A stretch of 64,000 nucleotides of DNA from Rhinopithecus roxellana (lineage: Eukaryota; Chordata; Mammalia; Primates; Cercopithecidae): NCBI RefSeq assembly GCF_007565055.1, contig NC_044553.1:44319420-44383419 (forward strand), written 5' to 3'. Below the pieces are notes generated by a model that saw only the letters and a list, made by a program, of their open reading frames with translations, was not told where the DNA came from and ran no database searches. Positions within the stretch are counted from its first letter, which is position 1. Each line of letters opens with the position of its first letter. Shown here piece after piece: positions 48,868 through 59,871 of the stretch. Made by a program: the position numbers and the translations under genes.

Positions 48868-51269
48868 GAGTTGTTTGAATAATCACGTTGCTGACAAGGC
48901 TGTAATTAACAGAAATTGATGCTGAGTTCAGTATTTGATAGTGTGTTTTCTCAGCGTTTTATTGTTGTCACTGCGGGGGCTGAAATGAAGTTCTGCTCTA
49001 CTTGTACCTTGACTGGAATTTGATGTGCAGGGCTGTGCCAGGTACCAAAGGCTTACCAAAGGCTTCTGGGAGCCCTTGATTCATCTGTGACCTACACTTA
49101 ATGCATATAAAGATACTTTATTTAAATTACCTTATTTTTTTTAACGAAGCACCGTTAGATTTTAGCAATTATGAGAAAACTGTAGAAAGAAAACAAACAT
49201 GAAAATTCAAATCATTCATTATTTTGCCAAAAATGGCTTATATGAATGAGATACAATTAAGACTTCAAGATTTAGATTTGCTCATACCATGGAAAATTGA
49301 TGCCATTAATTTTTTTCTCTCTCTCTCTTAAATCTGGCCCAGTGGATCACTGTCAAGAGGTTGGCGCTTACTGTAATTGAAAATCACTTGCTTAGGGAAA
49401 AAAATCTAATTATGAAATGTACAGTTTGAGGGTTTTTGTGTGTTTTTTTTTTAATAGCTGTGCACCGCCACATTCCTCCTCCTTTTCCTGTACTGTTTCC
49501 TGTTTTTGTCATGGATATTAACTGAAATGCACTAAACACAATAAAGCTGTTTATGTCAGTTTTTTGGATGACTGCAAGTGCTGATTATAACAAGTTTAAG
49601 GAATTTCCTTTGTTGAATGTGTACCCGTGCCATATGGCTCCACATGGAACATTAACTTGACAGGGATAATGGATTGTGGTATATGGAGACAATTTTGCCT
49701 GCAGCTTTACTATAACTCATTCTGGTTGGGGATCACAGGTTTATAGTATGGGATGCAGCAAACATCCAGATGGATTTACTTTACATAAAAGAGTTGCATT
49801 TATTTTTATTTCCTTCCTGTAATTGGTAAAATAACTTTAAAAAAAAATAATCAAAATATTAAAAAGTAAATGAAGGGAAAATTGTTAAAATGAAAACATG
49901 GATTCTGAGCCCTTTTTTTGGAAAAATGCTATGAAAGAGACTATTTTTGTATATTTAGCACATTAAAGGCATGGTATATATAAGCTGATACTGCTTTTGT
50001 CTTTACAGTAGTATCCAAAATGAATTTTCCTCTCAAGATTAGAAATTGTCTGTATCAACCTTACAGATGTTTCAGGTTTGTAGACATAAATGATCAAGCA
50101 GTGTCAATTATGAAATTATTTTAGTAATGCTTATTAAATAGTAGCCCTCTCTGAGATGAATTTGATTTGTAAGATTTGAGATAGAAAACCTTTTTTAAAA
50201 AGCATCCAGTTTTTCTTTAACTGCAGTATATCACATGTCATAGAAGAAAAGGTTTGTTATTTTGCCAAGCAGTAATAAAGTTGCTGACTGTTGGCTTCTT
50301 GGTTTTATATGTATCCCTGTGAAAGTTACTCTTAATTTATCTGGTGGAAATAAGAAAACTAAAAGCCACTTTGGCAAAATGATCAGTGTAACGAAAGGCT
50401 AGTTACCTAGAATGCTTAAATACATTGTTGTTAAGAACTGACATCTATTCTAGCTCTGTTAGAGGGGAAAAAAATCTGGAATTTTTTTGCATGCTATGAG
50501 CTTGTAATGCCAAAAACAAAAAACAAAACAAAAAAAAACTAGCTGACTTGGTTATTTTCACTTTCTTTTTAAATAATTTAGATCTTCTTTTATCTTCTAC
50601 ACTGTATTTAGGTGGAATATAGAGCTGATGTCATCAGTTAAATAATGTGGAAATCTATGATTTATCTAAATAAAATCATTGATCTATAATATTGATCTGC
50701 AGTGTCCTTGATACGTTAGGTAATGTGCTGTCTCTGAGCACAGTAGATAAAGACAGCTATTCCTTGCAGCTTCTAAACACTAAAAATTGCTGACATCTTT
50801 GCAAGTTTATTTTGAGTACCTGGGACATACACAGAAGTCAAAGGCCAAGCTTTTTAACCATATTTGCTGTGTCAAAAAACACTAGAAGTGGGAAGGAAAC
50901 TAGGCTGGGAAGCCATGTGGAACACCATGCTTTCTTTTTTTTTTTTTGCTCTTGGGAGACATTTGCTCTTTATTCCTCTTACGAAGTCACAGTGGCCTAT
51001 CATAACCATGAATTAAATGTTTGAACATAAAAACAATAATTCCCATTACTTAAGTCACAGCTTTTAACAGATCAACGTATATTTCTTATTTCTACATTCC
51101 AAGGTATGAAAAATAGCTGTCAGTTTCTAGTGTGTTATCTCACACTAATATGTATAAAGGAAATATGTGAAGTTTCCCTCAAAGAAACAATAAAATTTTC
51201 AGAGACATCAAAATAAGTATTTTAGATTTGAAGATCCCTTTTCCTTTATTTTGTAATATATGTTTTCTT

Positions 51270-51530
51270 TTTTTGAGACAAAGTCTCACTCTCACCGAGG
51301 CTGGACTGCAGTGTTGCTATCATGCCTCGTGGCAGCCTCTACATCCCAAGCTCAAGTGATCCTAGCACCTAAGCCTCCTGAGTAGCTGGGACTACCACAC
51401 TGAGCTAATTTTTATAGAAAGAATTTCCCGTGTCGCCCAGGCTGGTCTTGAACTCCTAGGCTCAAGTCATCTGCCTCTGTTGTCCTCCCAATATGCTGGA
51501 ATCACAGACAATAGACAATAGCCACTGCTC
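51270..51530 (-). mobile_element. Alu, antisense, old
   Basis: gagacaaagtctcactctca to tagccactgctcctgg. It carries many mutations, with acaatag duplicated just before the end. Confidence 0.82.
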
Positions 51531-51539
51531 CTGGCAGTG

Positions 51540-51869
51540 CTTTCTTTTTTTTTTTTTTTTTTTTTTCTTTTTTTTTTTTTTTTGAGACAGAGTCTTGCTC
51601 TGTCGCCCAAGCTGGAGTGCAGTGGCACGATCTCGACTCACTGCAAGCTCCTCCTCCAGGGTTCACGCCATTTTCCTGCCTCAGCCTCCCGAGTAGCTGG
51701 GACTACAGGCGCCCACGCCGGCTAATTTTTTTAGTATTAGCTAATATTTTTAGTAGAGATGGGATTTCGCTGTGTTAGCCAGGACGGTCTTGATCTCCTA
51801 ACTTCGTGATCCACCCGCCTCGGCCTCCCAAAGTGCTGGGATTACAGGCGTGTGCCACCGCGCCCGGCC
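51540..51869 (-). mobile_element. AluY-like, antisense, with target-site duplication
   Basis: Long T-run, then gagacagagtcttgctctgt... gcgtgtgccaccgcgcccgg. The copy is CpG-rich, so it is young. ctggcagtg flanks it at 51531-51539 and 51870-51878. The left copy is the end of the older Alu, so this one landed exactly at its edge. Confidence 0.93.
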
Positions 51870-52350
51870 CTGGCAGTGTTTCTTAATGTGATACCCAGCA
51901 TTGCTTATCAATAAAGCACATTTCCCCCCATGTATTTTAAATACTGTAATTTACAAAGGATATGTTAATGAATAATGAAATTTTTTTTCCACTTTGGTTA
52001 AAGTTTGACACAGGTATAAAGGGCTTATATTATATTGAAAAATATCTATGATATTCAGACAGAATATTTTAGGAGTTACTCATCTAAATAGCCTAAAATA
52101 TTATTTCTAAAAATATTTGTGGATTAACTGAGAATGCAGGAAGAGTTGTAGGGTTTAATACATTTTAACTATTGGTATTTGGTTGTGATGGCATTGCTTC
52201 CATAATACAGTGACTCTGCAACTGCTATCTAGATTTGTTTCACTTGTGGAGTGTAATAATTTGCAAATGTTTTGTTTATTTTTATATTGGCAGAGATTAT
52301 AATTCTGAGGTACTATGCTTATAAGAAAGACTTAATTTAAAGAATATTAG

Positions 52351-52641
52351 GTCGGGCATGGTGGCTCATGCCTGTAATACCAGCACTTTGAGAGGCCAAG
52401 GCTGGCAGATCACGAGATCATGAGTTCGAGACCAGCCTGGCCAACGAGGTGAAACCCTGTCTCTACTAAAAACACAAAAATTAGCTGGGCGTGGTAGCAG
52501 CTACCTGTAATCCCAGCTACTCGAGAGGCTGAGGCAGGAGAATCATTTGAACCTGGGAGGTGGAGTATGCAGTGAGCCAAGATTGCACCATTGTGCACTC
52601 TACCCTGGCTGAGAGTGAGACTCCATCTCAAAAGAAAAAAA
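52351..52641 (+). mobile_element. Alu, sense
   Basis: ggtcgggcatggtggctcat to accctggctgagagtgag plus a mixed A-tail. Confidence 0.9.
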
Positions 52642-52649
52642 AATAGAGT

Positions 52650-54555
52650 ATTACCACAAGTTCTACTTACTCTTCTCTTTTCAGTGGCCCATCCTTAAGC
52701 CAGTTCTCTCCTTGGTAGAGAACAAAGACAGGCAAAAGAGAAGAATTTCCAGTTTTTCCATTTTACTTTCACTTGTTAATATCACTGATGGCTAAATATT
52801 TCATGAAATTAAACTTTGATGCTCATGTCTAAAATGACACTTCAGCATTAACTAAATATTTCTGTTTTTCATGTTTTTTCAATTAACACTGCTTCTCTAC
52901 AGCTGAGCCTGGGTTTCAGTGTTTAAGTCAGATCTTGGAAGAAGCTTTCTCTGAGATTGGAATGTACCTTATCTTAAAGCCTTCTTCTGTTACCCTGTTA
53001 ACCATTCCTGGCTTAAAACCTTCAGAAGTCATGGGATGTGGGTTTGCTTGGGGAGTCTGCTGCCTCCAGTGGAAATTTAGGCAACTGCTATGGCTATTCC
53101 AGACAAGTACTTTACAGATGATCAGATCTGTTTCCTATCTAACCATAGGAAAAGTGTAAAGCTTAGATGGGTAATTCATATATTCCACTTTATAAGCCAT
53201 TCTAGCAGCCAGTTGTAGGAGGACGGTAGCTGTTTGTTTTCAAAATGACTTATTCTCAAAAGAGTTCATTTGGGGACAGTTAAAATAAGGCAACAGGCAG
53301 AAAGAGGTAGAGCTAGAAGAGGCCTAACTATGTTTATTGGGGTTAATGGATAAAAAGCAAATGACCAGGTATTTTCATTATGAACCATTATATAGTCATT
53401 TCTTTTTTAAGCACATGCTACCCATTGATGTTTCCAGTTAAATGAAGAGTTTTGCTGTTACTAAATGATCAGAATTTCAGGTTTAGAATATTGTAACTAG
53501 TATTTCTGAAATTGAGAAAAATTTAAGTGAATATATGATTATATTAACCAGTAGCTGAGATCATTTACTTATTTCAGTTGAAAACTTGAGCTAAAATTAA
53601 GTTTTGTACATAATTCCAGTTCCAGAAAGGACCTTGAGAGGTCCTCTAGATAAGATCATATTTAGACTGTCCCAAACACATTAGTCTATAATTTAGACAA
53701 AATTAATCTCAGTCAGTCTCAGTCTGTTTTTCTGTCTCCCTTCTCACCTCTCCTTGACTTCTCTTTTTCTAGTTACTCTTCCTTCTCCAATATCCTTTCC
53801 TCTTGCTCTTGTAATCTCGTAATCTCTGTCCCCTTACTTTTCTCTGCTTTAAAATTTCTTATTCGTGTGTACCACAAGAATGATGGTCTTTTATAATCCA
53901 TATGGCTATTAATTACATACACTAAATTTTCAAAGCAAAGACCTAATGTTCTATTGTATAGATGTTTCAGAAATTGTCATACATATAACTAGATTTCAGC
54001 TGCCTGTTGCTATCCATCCCTAAACAGTTTAAGGGTGTTAGCAGTGATTCTGATAATTGGGAGCAGAAGATAGATTCTCTAGACTATGCAAACTTTAGTG
54101 AATCTTAGCCCTTTTCCCTAGAAAAATTAATAGTATCACTCATTACATAGGGCTTTGCTCCTCCATAACTAAATCTCCAGGGAGATCTTCCAGGTTCCTA
54201 GCCATCACCTTTATTTGCAAACACTAAAAAATCTCTAATATTTACTTCTTTAAACCAAAAAAAAGTTAGAGCATTATAGCTGTGGCCTGCACTCATAGAA
54301 AAAGTATGCTTGCACTAATGTTTAGGGGCTAGGAATATTTAAGCATTTGCTATGACACTCAAGAAAAAAGTAATAGTACCAAAAAAGCTTTATGTTTTCA
54401 TTCTTTAATTTCCATAATCTGCCTATAGAAGATCGGGAAATTACAGTAAGCCAAAAAAGGAGACAGTAAACTTCATTCACTCACAGTCCTGTAATTCAGT
54501 CATTATCAGTATTAACACTTGGAGTATAGTAGATGCCCTCTTTCCCACAGGAATC
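52650..54555. other. Intron without recognised repeats
   Basis: 1.9 kb including a pyrimidine-rich stretch at 53710-53850. An acceptor-like ttctctacag ends at 52902 but is not followed by TCF12-like coding. Confidence 0.45.
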
Positions 54556-54559
54556 AGAC

Positions 54560-54985
54560 AGGCAAGTTGCCATTTAATTAACAATAGTTTATTCCTCAAA
54601 AAATCAAACATAATTACCATGTGATCCAGCAATATTACTTCCAGGTACATACCCAAAAGAATTGAAAGCCGGATCTTAAAGAGACATTTGTACACCTATG
54701 TTCATATCAGCATTATTCCCAGTTAACCAAAAGATGGAAGTAACCAAATATCTGTTGATGGATGAATGGATAAACAAAATGTGGTATATGCATACAACAG
54801 AATATTATTGAGCCTTAAAAAGAAAGGAAATTCTGACACATACTATAACATAGATAGGTCTTGATAATGTCCTAATTGAATGAGTATCCTAAGTGAAATA
54901 AACCAGTCATAAAAAGACAAATACTTTATGATTCCATTTCTGTGAAGTACCTAGAGTAGTCAGATTCATAAAGACAGGTTATCGG
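54560..54985 (+). mobile_element. L1M ORF2-end fragment, sense
   Basis: acccaaaagaattgaaagcc, tgttgatggatgaatggata, gtggtatatgcatacaacag, tatgattccatttctgtgaa: end of L1 ORF2 in an old copy. Confidence 0.75.
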
Positions 54986-55034
54986 GATCAGAAAGAACCT
55001 TAAAAGGTTCATCATCCAACAACTCTTGAGTATT

Positions 55035-55165
55035 TTAATCTCCTTTTATTCAACAAATATTTATAGATCATGTGCTAAGTGCCAGACATTATACTAAGGA
55101 CTGGGGAAACAAAGGAAACAAGTTTGATAAGGTTCCTGCATTCATAGATCTAAGGCCTAATATAA
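55035..55165 (-). mobile_element. L2-like 3' end, antisense
   Basis: ttcaacaaatatttatagatc, gtgctaagtgccagacatta, gtttgataaggttcctgcatt. Confidence 0.6.
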
Positions 55166-55214
55166 AGCCTTCCATCACTTAGGGCCTGCTGATTACAAAG
55201 TGCCATTTAATTAT

Positions 55215-55440
55215 TACAGGTAGCATTTATTTAAGTATTTATTTGGGACACATAGTGGGCTAAGCTTTTGTGTATATTTATGAATTAAATTCAAATTCTA
55301 TGAGATACAAACAAAATTTTTTATTTTATATTTGAGGAAACTGATGCTGAGGTAATTGGTTGGCACAGGATTGAACAATTTACATTTGCTGCAAACCCAG
55401 GTCTATCTGACTCTGCAATTTGATTTTAACCAGTATATTA
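55215..55440 (-). mobile_element. MIR, antisense
   Basis: tgaggaaactgatgctgag, aacccaggtctatctgactc, ttaaccagtatattatg in reverse MIR order. Confidence 0.65.
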
Positions 55441-55952
55441 TGATCTCTGACCTCAAGTTTAGTACTTCCCTTTTTTTTTTGCCTTTTTGCATGCCTTTAC
55501 AACTCTGTTAAGGTATTGTCCAATCTGTGCTTTGAACATCTCTAATAATGTAATTGTCTCTCTCAAGGTACTTACCTAATCTTTGGATATCTTTGGTAGG
55601 TCTTTATGATGTGTTTTTAAAAATTCAGTCTCTCTAGAATTTTCCCACTTTGGTCCCAGATATGTTTTGAGGATCACACCAAACAATAACAACCAGCCCT
55701 TCAGACATTTAAATCAGGCTATCACCTTTTTTCTCCAGAAATACTTCTCCACTAGTATGAAATCCTGTGATTTCAAATGTATTTATTTTCTTAGTCACTA
55801 TCCGTGAACAAGTTTTAGATTGCTTGTATTGTTCTTACTCTGGCCCCAGATAGTGATGCATTTTCTCCAAATGTGGAGAAATGACAGCAAACACTCTTCA
55901 ATGAAAGTGGTAAAAGCAGACATTAACTAACCATTCCCCACTCACTGTTTGA

Positions 55953-56259
55953 TGGATGGATTGATTGATTGATTGAGATGGGGTTTCACTCTTGTTGCCC
56001 AGACTGGAGTGCAGTGTCACGATTTCAGCTCACCGCAACTTCCACCTCCCAGGTTCAAGTAATTCTCCTGCCTCAGCCTCGTGAGTAGCTGGGATTACAG
56101 GCATGCGCCACCACGCCTGGTTAATTTTGAATTTTTAGTAGAGATGGGATTTCTCCATGTTGGTCAGGCTGGTCTCAAACTCCCGACCTCAGGTGATCTG
56201 CCCACCTTGCCCTCCCAAAGTGCTGGGATTACAGGCATGAGCCACTGCGCCCAGCCCAC
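55953..56259 (-). mobile_element. Alu, antisense, with (ATTG)n at its tail
   Basis: The former A-tail is now gatggattgattgattgatt. The body runs gagatggggtttcactcttg to catgagccactgcgcccag. Confidence 0.9.
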
Positions 56260-56264
56260 TCGCT

Positions 56265-56750
56265 GTTGTTTTTAATTAAATTAGCAATTATTTCACTGGA
56301 AATAGCTGAAAAATTTGCAACTCAGCAAAGAACTATCTTTTCCTTTTAAATTATGTGGACCTTATAATTCTGCATTCAAGTATCAGAAATCAGTCAGCCT
56401 AGGCACATCTCCCTTAATTTGCAGTGGCGGGTCACAGAGGGGCAGTTGCTATAGGTAGGTAGGAACAGGAAGATTAGATAGATTGCGGAAAGGTTAGGCA
56501 AAAATTTAGGAAGTCTTTGTTGAAGAGTATTTCAAGCTTGAATGACACAAAGGGAAGAAGCACAAACTGGAGGAAGAGTTTGGGTGTTTAATAGTTCAAG
56601 GGAGAAAGGATATAGCTACATTCCTTGGTTTTGTGCAGCACTCTCTTTGAAGCCAGTAATCACAGCAAAAACAAGAGGAGGTGAGATAAAAGCCTCTGTG
56701 CAGAAGAGCATGGACGTGAATTGATTATATCAGGATTTACTCATACTTTT
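56265..56750. other. Unique intron
   Basis: No repeat or gene recognised. Confidence 0.4.
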
Positions 56751-56751
<1 letters not shown>

Positions 56752-56799
<48 letters not shown>

Positions 56800-56803
56800 C
56801 AGA
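56752..56803. repeat. (GATA)n tetranucleotide microsatellite
   Basis: About 12 perfect tagatagata-type units ending in a variant gacagata. A mixed (TG)n/(TATG)n tract follows at 56828-56864. Likely polymorphic. Confidence 0.95.
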
Positions 56804-57344
56804 TATGTAAAGACAGATATAACCGTGTTGTGTGTGTATGTGTATGTATATGTATATGTATATACAGATTCCCTCAGCTGTGTTCACTCAACCTGAGAGT
56901 AGCAAAACCCCAGTATCAGTATATCAGTGTCCTTCTCTAGTGTCCAGATCTTGGTTTCAGCATACCATTCTCCACCTGAAGGAACCAGGGCTTCTTGGAG
57001 AAATGACTGATTGTAGGGCTGAGGCAGGGAGAGTACAAGATGAGCCTGGAGCAGCATCTTGTTATTCTGGAAAGGAAGGATGTGCTCAAAGAATGATGAT
57101 GAATTGTTAGAAGGTTACAAAAGCCAGGCTAAAGGGGCTCCCACTGGCCAAATCTGTACATTTGAAATAACAAAATAAATAGTGATAGTAATAGGTTTAT
57201 AATTCTTTGAGTAAAGTAGGAAACTATGAGTCTATGCCGATATGTAAATTGTGCTGATAAATGAATAAAGTTTTATGAGAAATAGGATTTTTACCTAGTC
57301 TCAAAATACCTTCTCACAAAATGCTTGTCAACTATAGTGGGAAA

Positions 57345-57747
57345 AGGTAACTTTTCAGTTGAGGAGCCTTGGCAGACACCACCTTAATGAACCACCTTAA
57401 TGAAGTGGTCGATTCAACATCAATATACCATGCAGAATAAATTGAGGGACATTCTAAGCTACAGTATCAAGGATGTGAAAGTCAAGAAAGTTAAAGAAAA
57501 AGAATAAGACTAGCATTTGATAACACAATGTGACCACACTCAATAAATTAATTGTAAGTTTTAAAATAACTAAAAGTATATTTGGACTGATTGTATGTAA
57601 CACAAAATATAAATGCTTAAGGTGATGGATACCCGATTTACCCTGACATTATTATTATGCATTGTCTACCTGTACCAAAATATCTTATGTACCCCACAAA
57701 TATATACACCTATTATGTACCCCCCACACCCTGCCAAAAAAAAAAAA
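57345..57747 (+). mobile_element. L1M(A/B)-type 3'UTR with A-tail, sense
   Basis: gtgaccacactcaataaatt, gtaacacaaaatataaatgc, aaggtgatggatacccgatt, atatacacctattatgtacc and an A-tail at 57736-57747: the 3' end of a middle-aged L1. The younger L1 inserted directly after this tail. Confidence 0.75.
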
Positions 57748-57758
57748 AGAAGTAAAGC
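57748..57758 (+). repeat. Left target-site duplication of the L1
   Basis: agaagtaaagc, identical to 63948-63958, bracketing the L1 insertion. Confidence 0.92.
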
Positions 57759-58795
57759 GCCGGCAGAGCAAGATGGCCGAATAGGAACAGCTCCAGTCTC
57801 CAACTCCCAGCGTGAGCAACATAGAAGACCAGTGATTTCCGCATTTTCAACTGAGGTACTGGGTTCATCTCACTAGGGAGTGCCGGATAATCGGTGCTGG
57901 TCAGCTGCTGCAGCCCGACCAGTGAGAGCTGAAGCAGGGCGAGGCATCGCCTCACCTGGGAAGCGCAAGGGGGAAGGGAATCCCTTTTCCTAACCAGGGG
58001 AACTGAGACACACAACACCTGGAAAATCAGGTAACTCCCACCCCAATACTGCGCTTTAAGCAAACGGGCACCCCAGGAGATTATATCCCACACCTGGCCG
58101 GGAGGGTCCCATGCCCACGGAGCCTCCCTCATTGCTAGCACAGCAGTCTGCGATCTAACCGCAAGGCAGCAGCGAGGCTGGGGGAGGGGCGCCCGCCATT
58201 GCTGAGGCTTAAGTAGGTAAACAAAGCCTCTGGGAAGTTCGAACTGGGTGGAGCTCACAGCAGCTCAAGGAAGCCTGCCTGTCTCTGTAAACTCCACCTC
58301 TGGGGACAGGGCACAGCTAAACAACAACAACAACAACAAAAGCAGCAGAAACCTCTGCAGACGCAAACGACTCTGTCTGACAGCTTTGAAGAGAACAGTG
58401 GATCTCCCAACACGGAGGTTGAGATCTGAGAAGGGACAGACAGCCTGCTCAAGTGGGTCCCTCACCCCTGAGTAGCCTAACTGGGAGACATCCCCCACTA
58501 GGGGCAGACTGACACCCCACACCTCACACGATGGAGTAAACCCCTGAGAGGAAGCTTCCAAAGCAAGAATCAGACAGGTACACTCGCTGTTCAGCAATAT
58601 TCTATCTTCCGCAGTCTCTGCTGCTGATACCCAGGCAAAGAGGGTCTGGAGTGGACCTCAAGCAATCTCCAACAGACCTACAGCTGAGGGTCCTGACTGT
58701 TAGAAGGAAAACTATCAAACAGGAAGGACACCCACACCAAAACCCTATCAGTACGTCACCATCATCAAAGACCAGAGGCAGATAAAACCACAAAG
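57759..58795 (+). promoter_or_regulatory. L1 5'UTR promoter region
   Basis: Known: the L1 5'UTR holds an internal RNA polymerase II promoter and an antisense promoter. Seen: the YY1-type caagatggcc at 57769-57778, a CpG-richer body including gggaggggcgcccgcc, and the region at about 58540-58668 that binds the KRAB repressor ZNF93 in related L1PA elements. Promoter activity of this decayed copy is unknown. Confidence 0.75.
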
Positions 58796-59808
58796 ATGGG
58801 GAAAAAGCAGGGCAGAAAAGCTGGAAATTCAAAAATTAAGAGCGCATCTCCCCCTGCACAGGAGCGCAGCCCATCGCCAGCAACGGATCAAAGCTGGACG
58901 GAGAATGACTTTGACGAGATGAGAGAAGAAGGCTTCAGTCCATCAAACTTCTCAGAGCTAAAGGAGGAATTACGTACCCAGCGCAAAGAAACTAAAAATC
59001 TTGAAAAAAGAGTGGAAGAATTGATAGCTAGAATAATTAAGGCAGAGAAGGTCATAAGCGAAATGACAGAGATGAAAACCATGACACGAGAAATACGTGA
59101 CAAATGCACAAGCTTCAGTAACCGACTCAGTCAACTGGAAGAAAGAGTATCAGCGACTGAGGATCAAATGAATGAAATGAAGCGAGAAGAGAAACCAAAA
59201 GAAAAAAGAAGAAAAAGAAATGAACAAAGCCTGCAAGAAGTATGGGATTATGTAAAAAGACCAAATCTACGTCTGATTGGGGTGCCTGAAAGTGAGGGGG
59301 AAAATGGAACCGAGTTGGAAAACACTCTTTGGGATATCATCCAGGAGAACTTCCCCAACCTAGTAGGGCAGGCCAACATTCAAATTCAGGAAATACAGAG
59401 AACGCCACAAAGATACTCCTCCAGAAGAGCAACTCCAAGACACATAATTGCCAGATTCACCAAAGTTGAAATGAAGGAAAAAATCTTAAGGGCAGCCAGA
59501 GAGAAAGGTCGGGTTACCCACAAAGGGAAGGCCATCAGACTAAGAGCAGATCTCTCGGCAGAAACTCTACAAGCCAGAAGAGAGTGGGGGGCAATATTCA
59601 ACATTCTAAAAAGAATTTTCAACCCAGAATTTCATATCTAGCCAAACTAAGTTTCATCAGTGAAGGAGAAATAAAATCCTTTACAGATAAGCAAATGCTT
59701 AGAGATTTTGTCACCACCAGGCCTGTCTTACAAGAGACCCTGAAGGAAGCCCTAAACATGGAAAGGAACAACCGGTACCAGCCATTGCAAAAACATGCCA
59801 AAATGTAA
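58796..59808 (+). pseudogene. L1 ORF1 (RNA-binding chaperone), frameshifted
   Basis: Known: ORF1p is a trimeric RNA-binding protein of about 338 residues that coats L1 RNA in cytoplasmic particles. Seen: ATG at 58796 opens 281 codons. Residues 1-50 are basic, about 50-150 form the coiled coil (Glu/Lys heptads) and about 155-250 the RRM-like domain (NEQSLQEVWDYVKRPNLRLI, RRATPRHIIARFTK). Near 59605-59612 four bases are missing relative to the family. The frame runs into a stop at 59639-59641, and the remaining roughly 65 C-terminal residues (QPRISYLAKLSFISEGEI... to the stop at 59808) lie in another frame. The C-terminal RNA-binding domain is therefore lost and the product would be inactive. 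Confidence 0.95.
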
Positions 59809-59871
59809 AGACCATCGAGGCTAGGAAGAAACTGCATCAACTAACGAGCAAAATAACCAGTTAATATCATA
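59809..59871 (+). other. L1 inter-ORF spacer
   Basis: 63 bases between the ORF1 stop and the ORF2 start position, the usual length in L1. ORF2 is normally translated by an unconventional reinitiation across it. Confidence 0.85.

Larger units (their letters stand above)
45725..50935. other. Repeat-poor intronic block, candidate regulatory DNA
   Basis: About 5.2 kb containing one Alu fragment (46532-46690) and no other recent insertion. This contrasts with roughly one Alu per 1.5-2 kb elsewhere. 47600-49600 has richer, less AT-skewed text with clustered homeobox-, POU- and E-box-like words. Depletion of insertions is what constrained noncoding DNA tends to show, but conservation itself cannot be read from one sequence. 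Confidence 0.45.

Noticed and set aside
52880..53160. Possible extra exon after the acceptor-like ttctctacag at 52902
   Set aside because: The sequence that follows (CTGAGCCTGGGTTTCAG...) is not TCF12, has early stops in the required phase, and no clear donor was seen.
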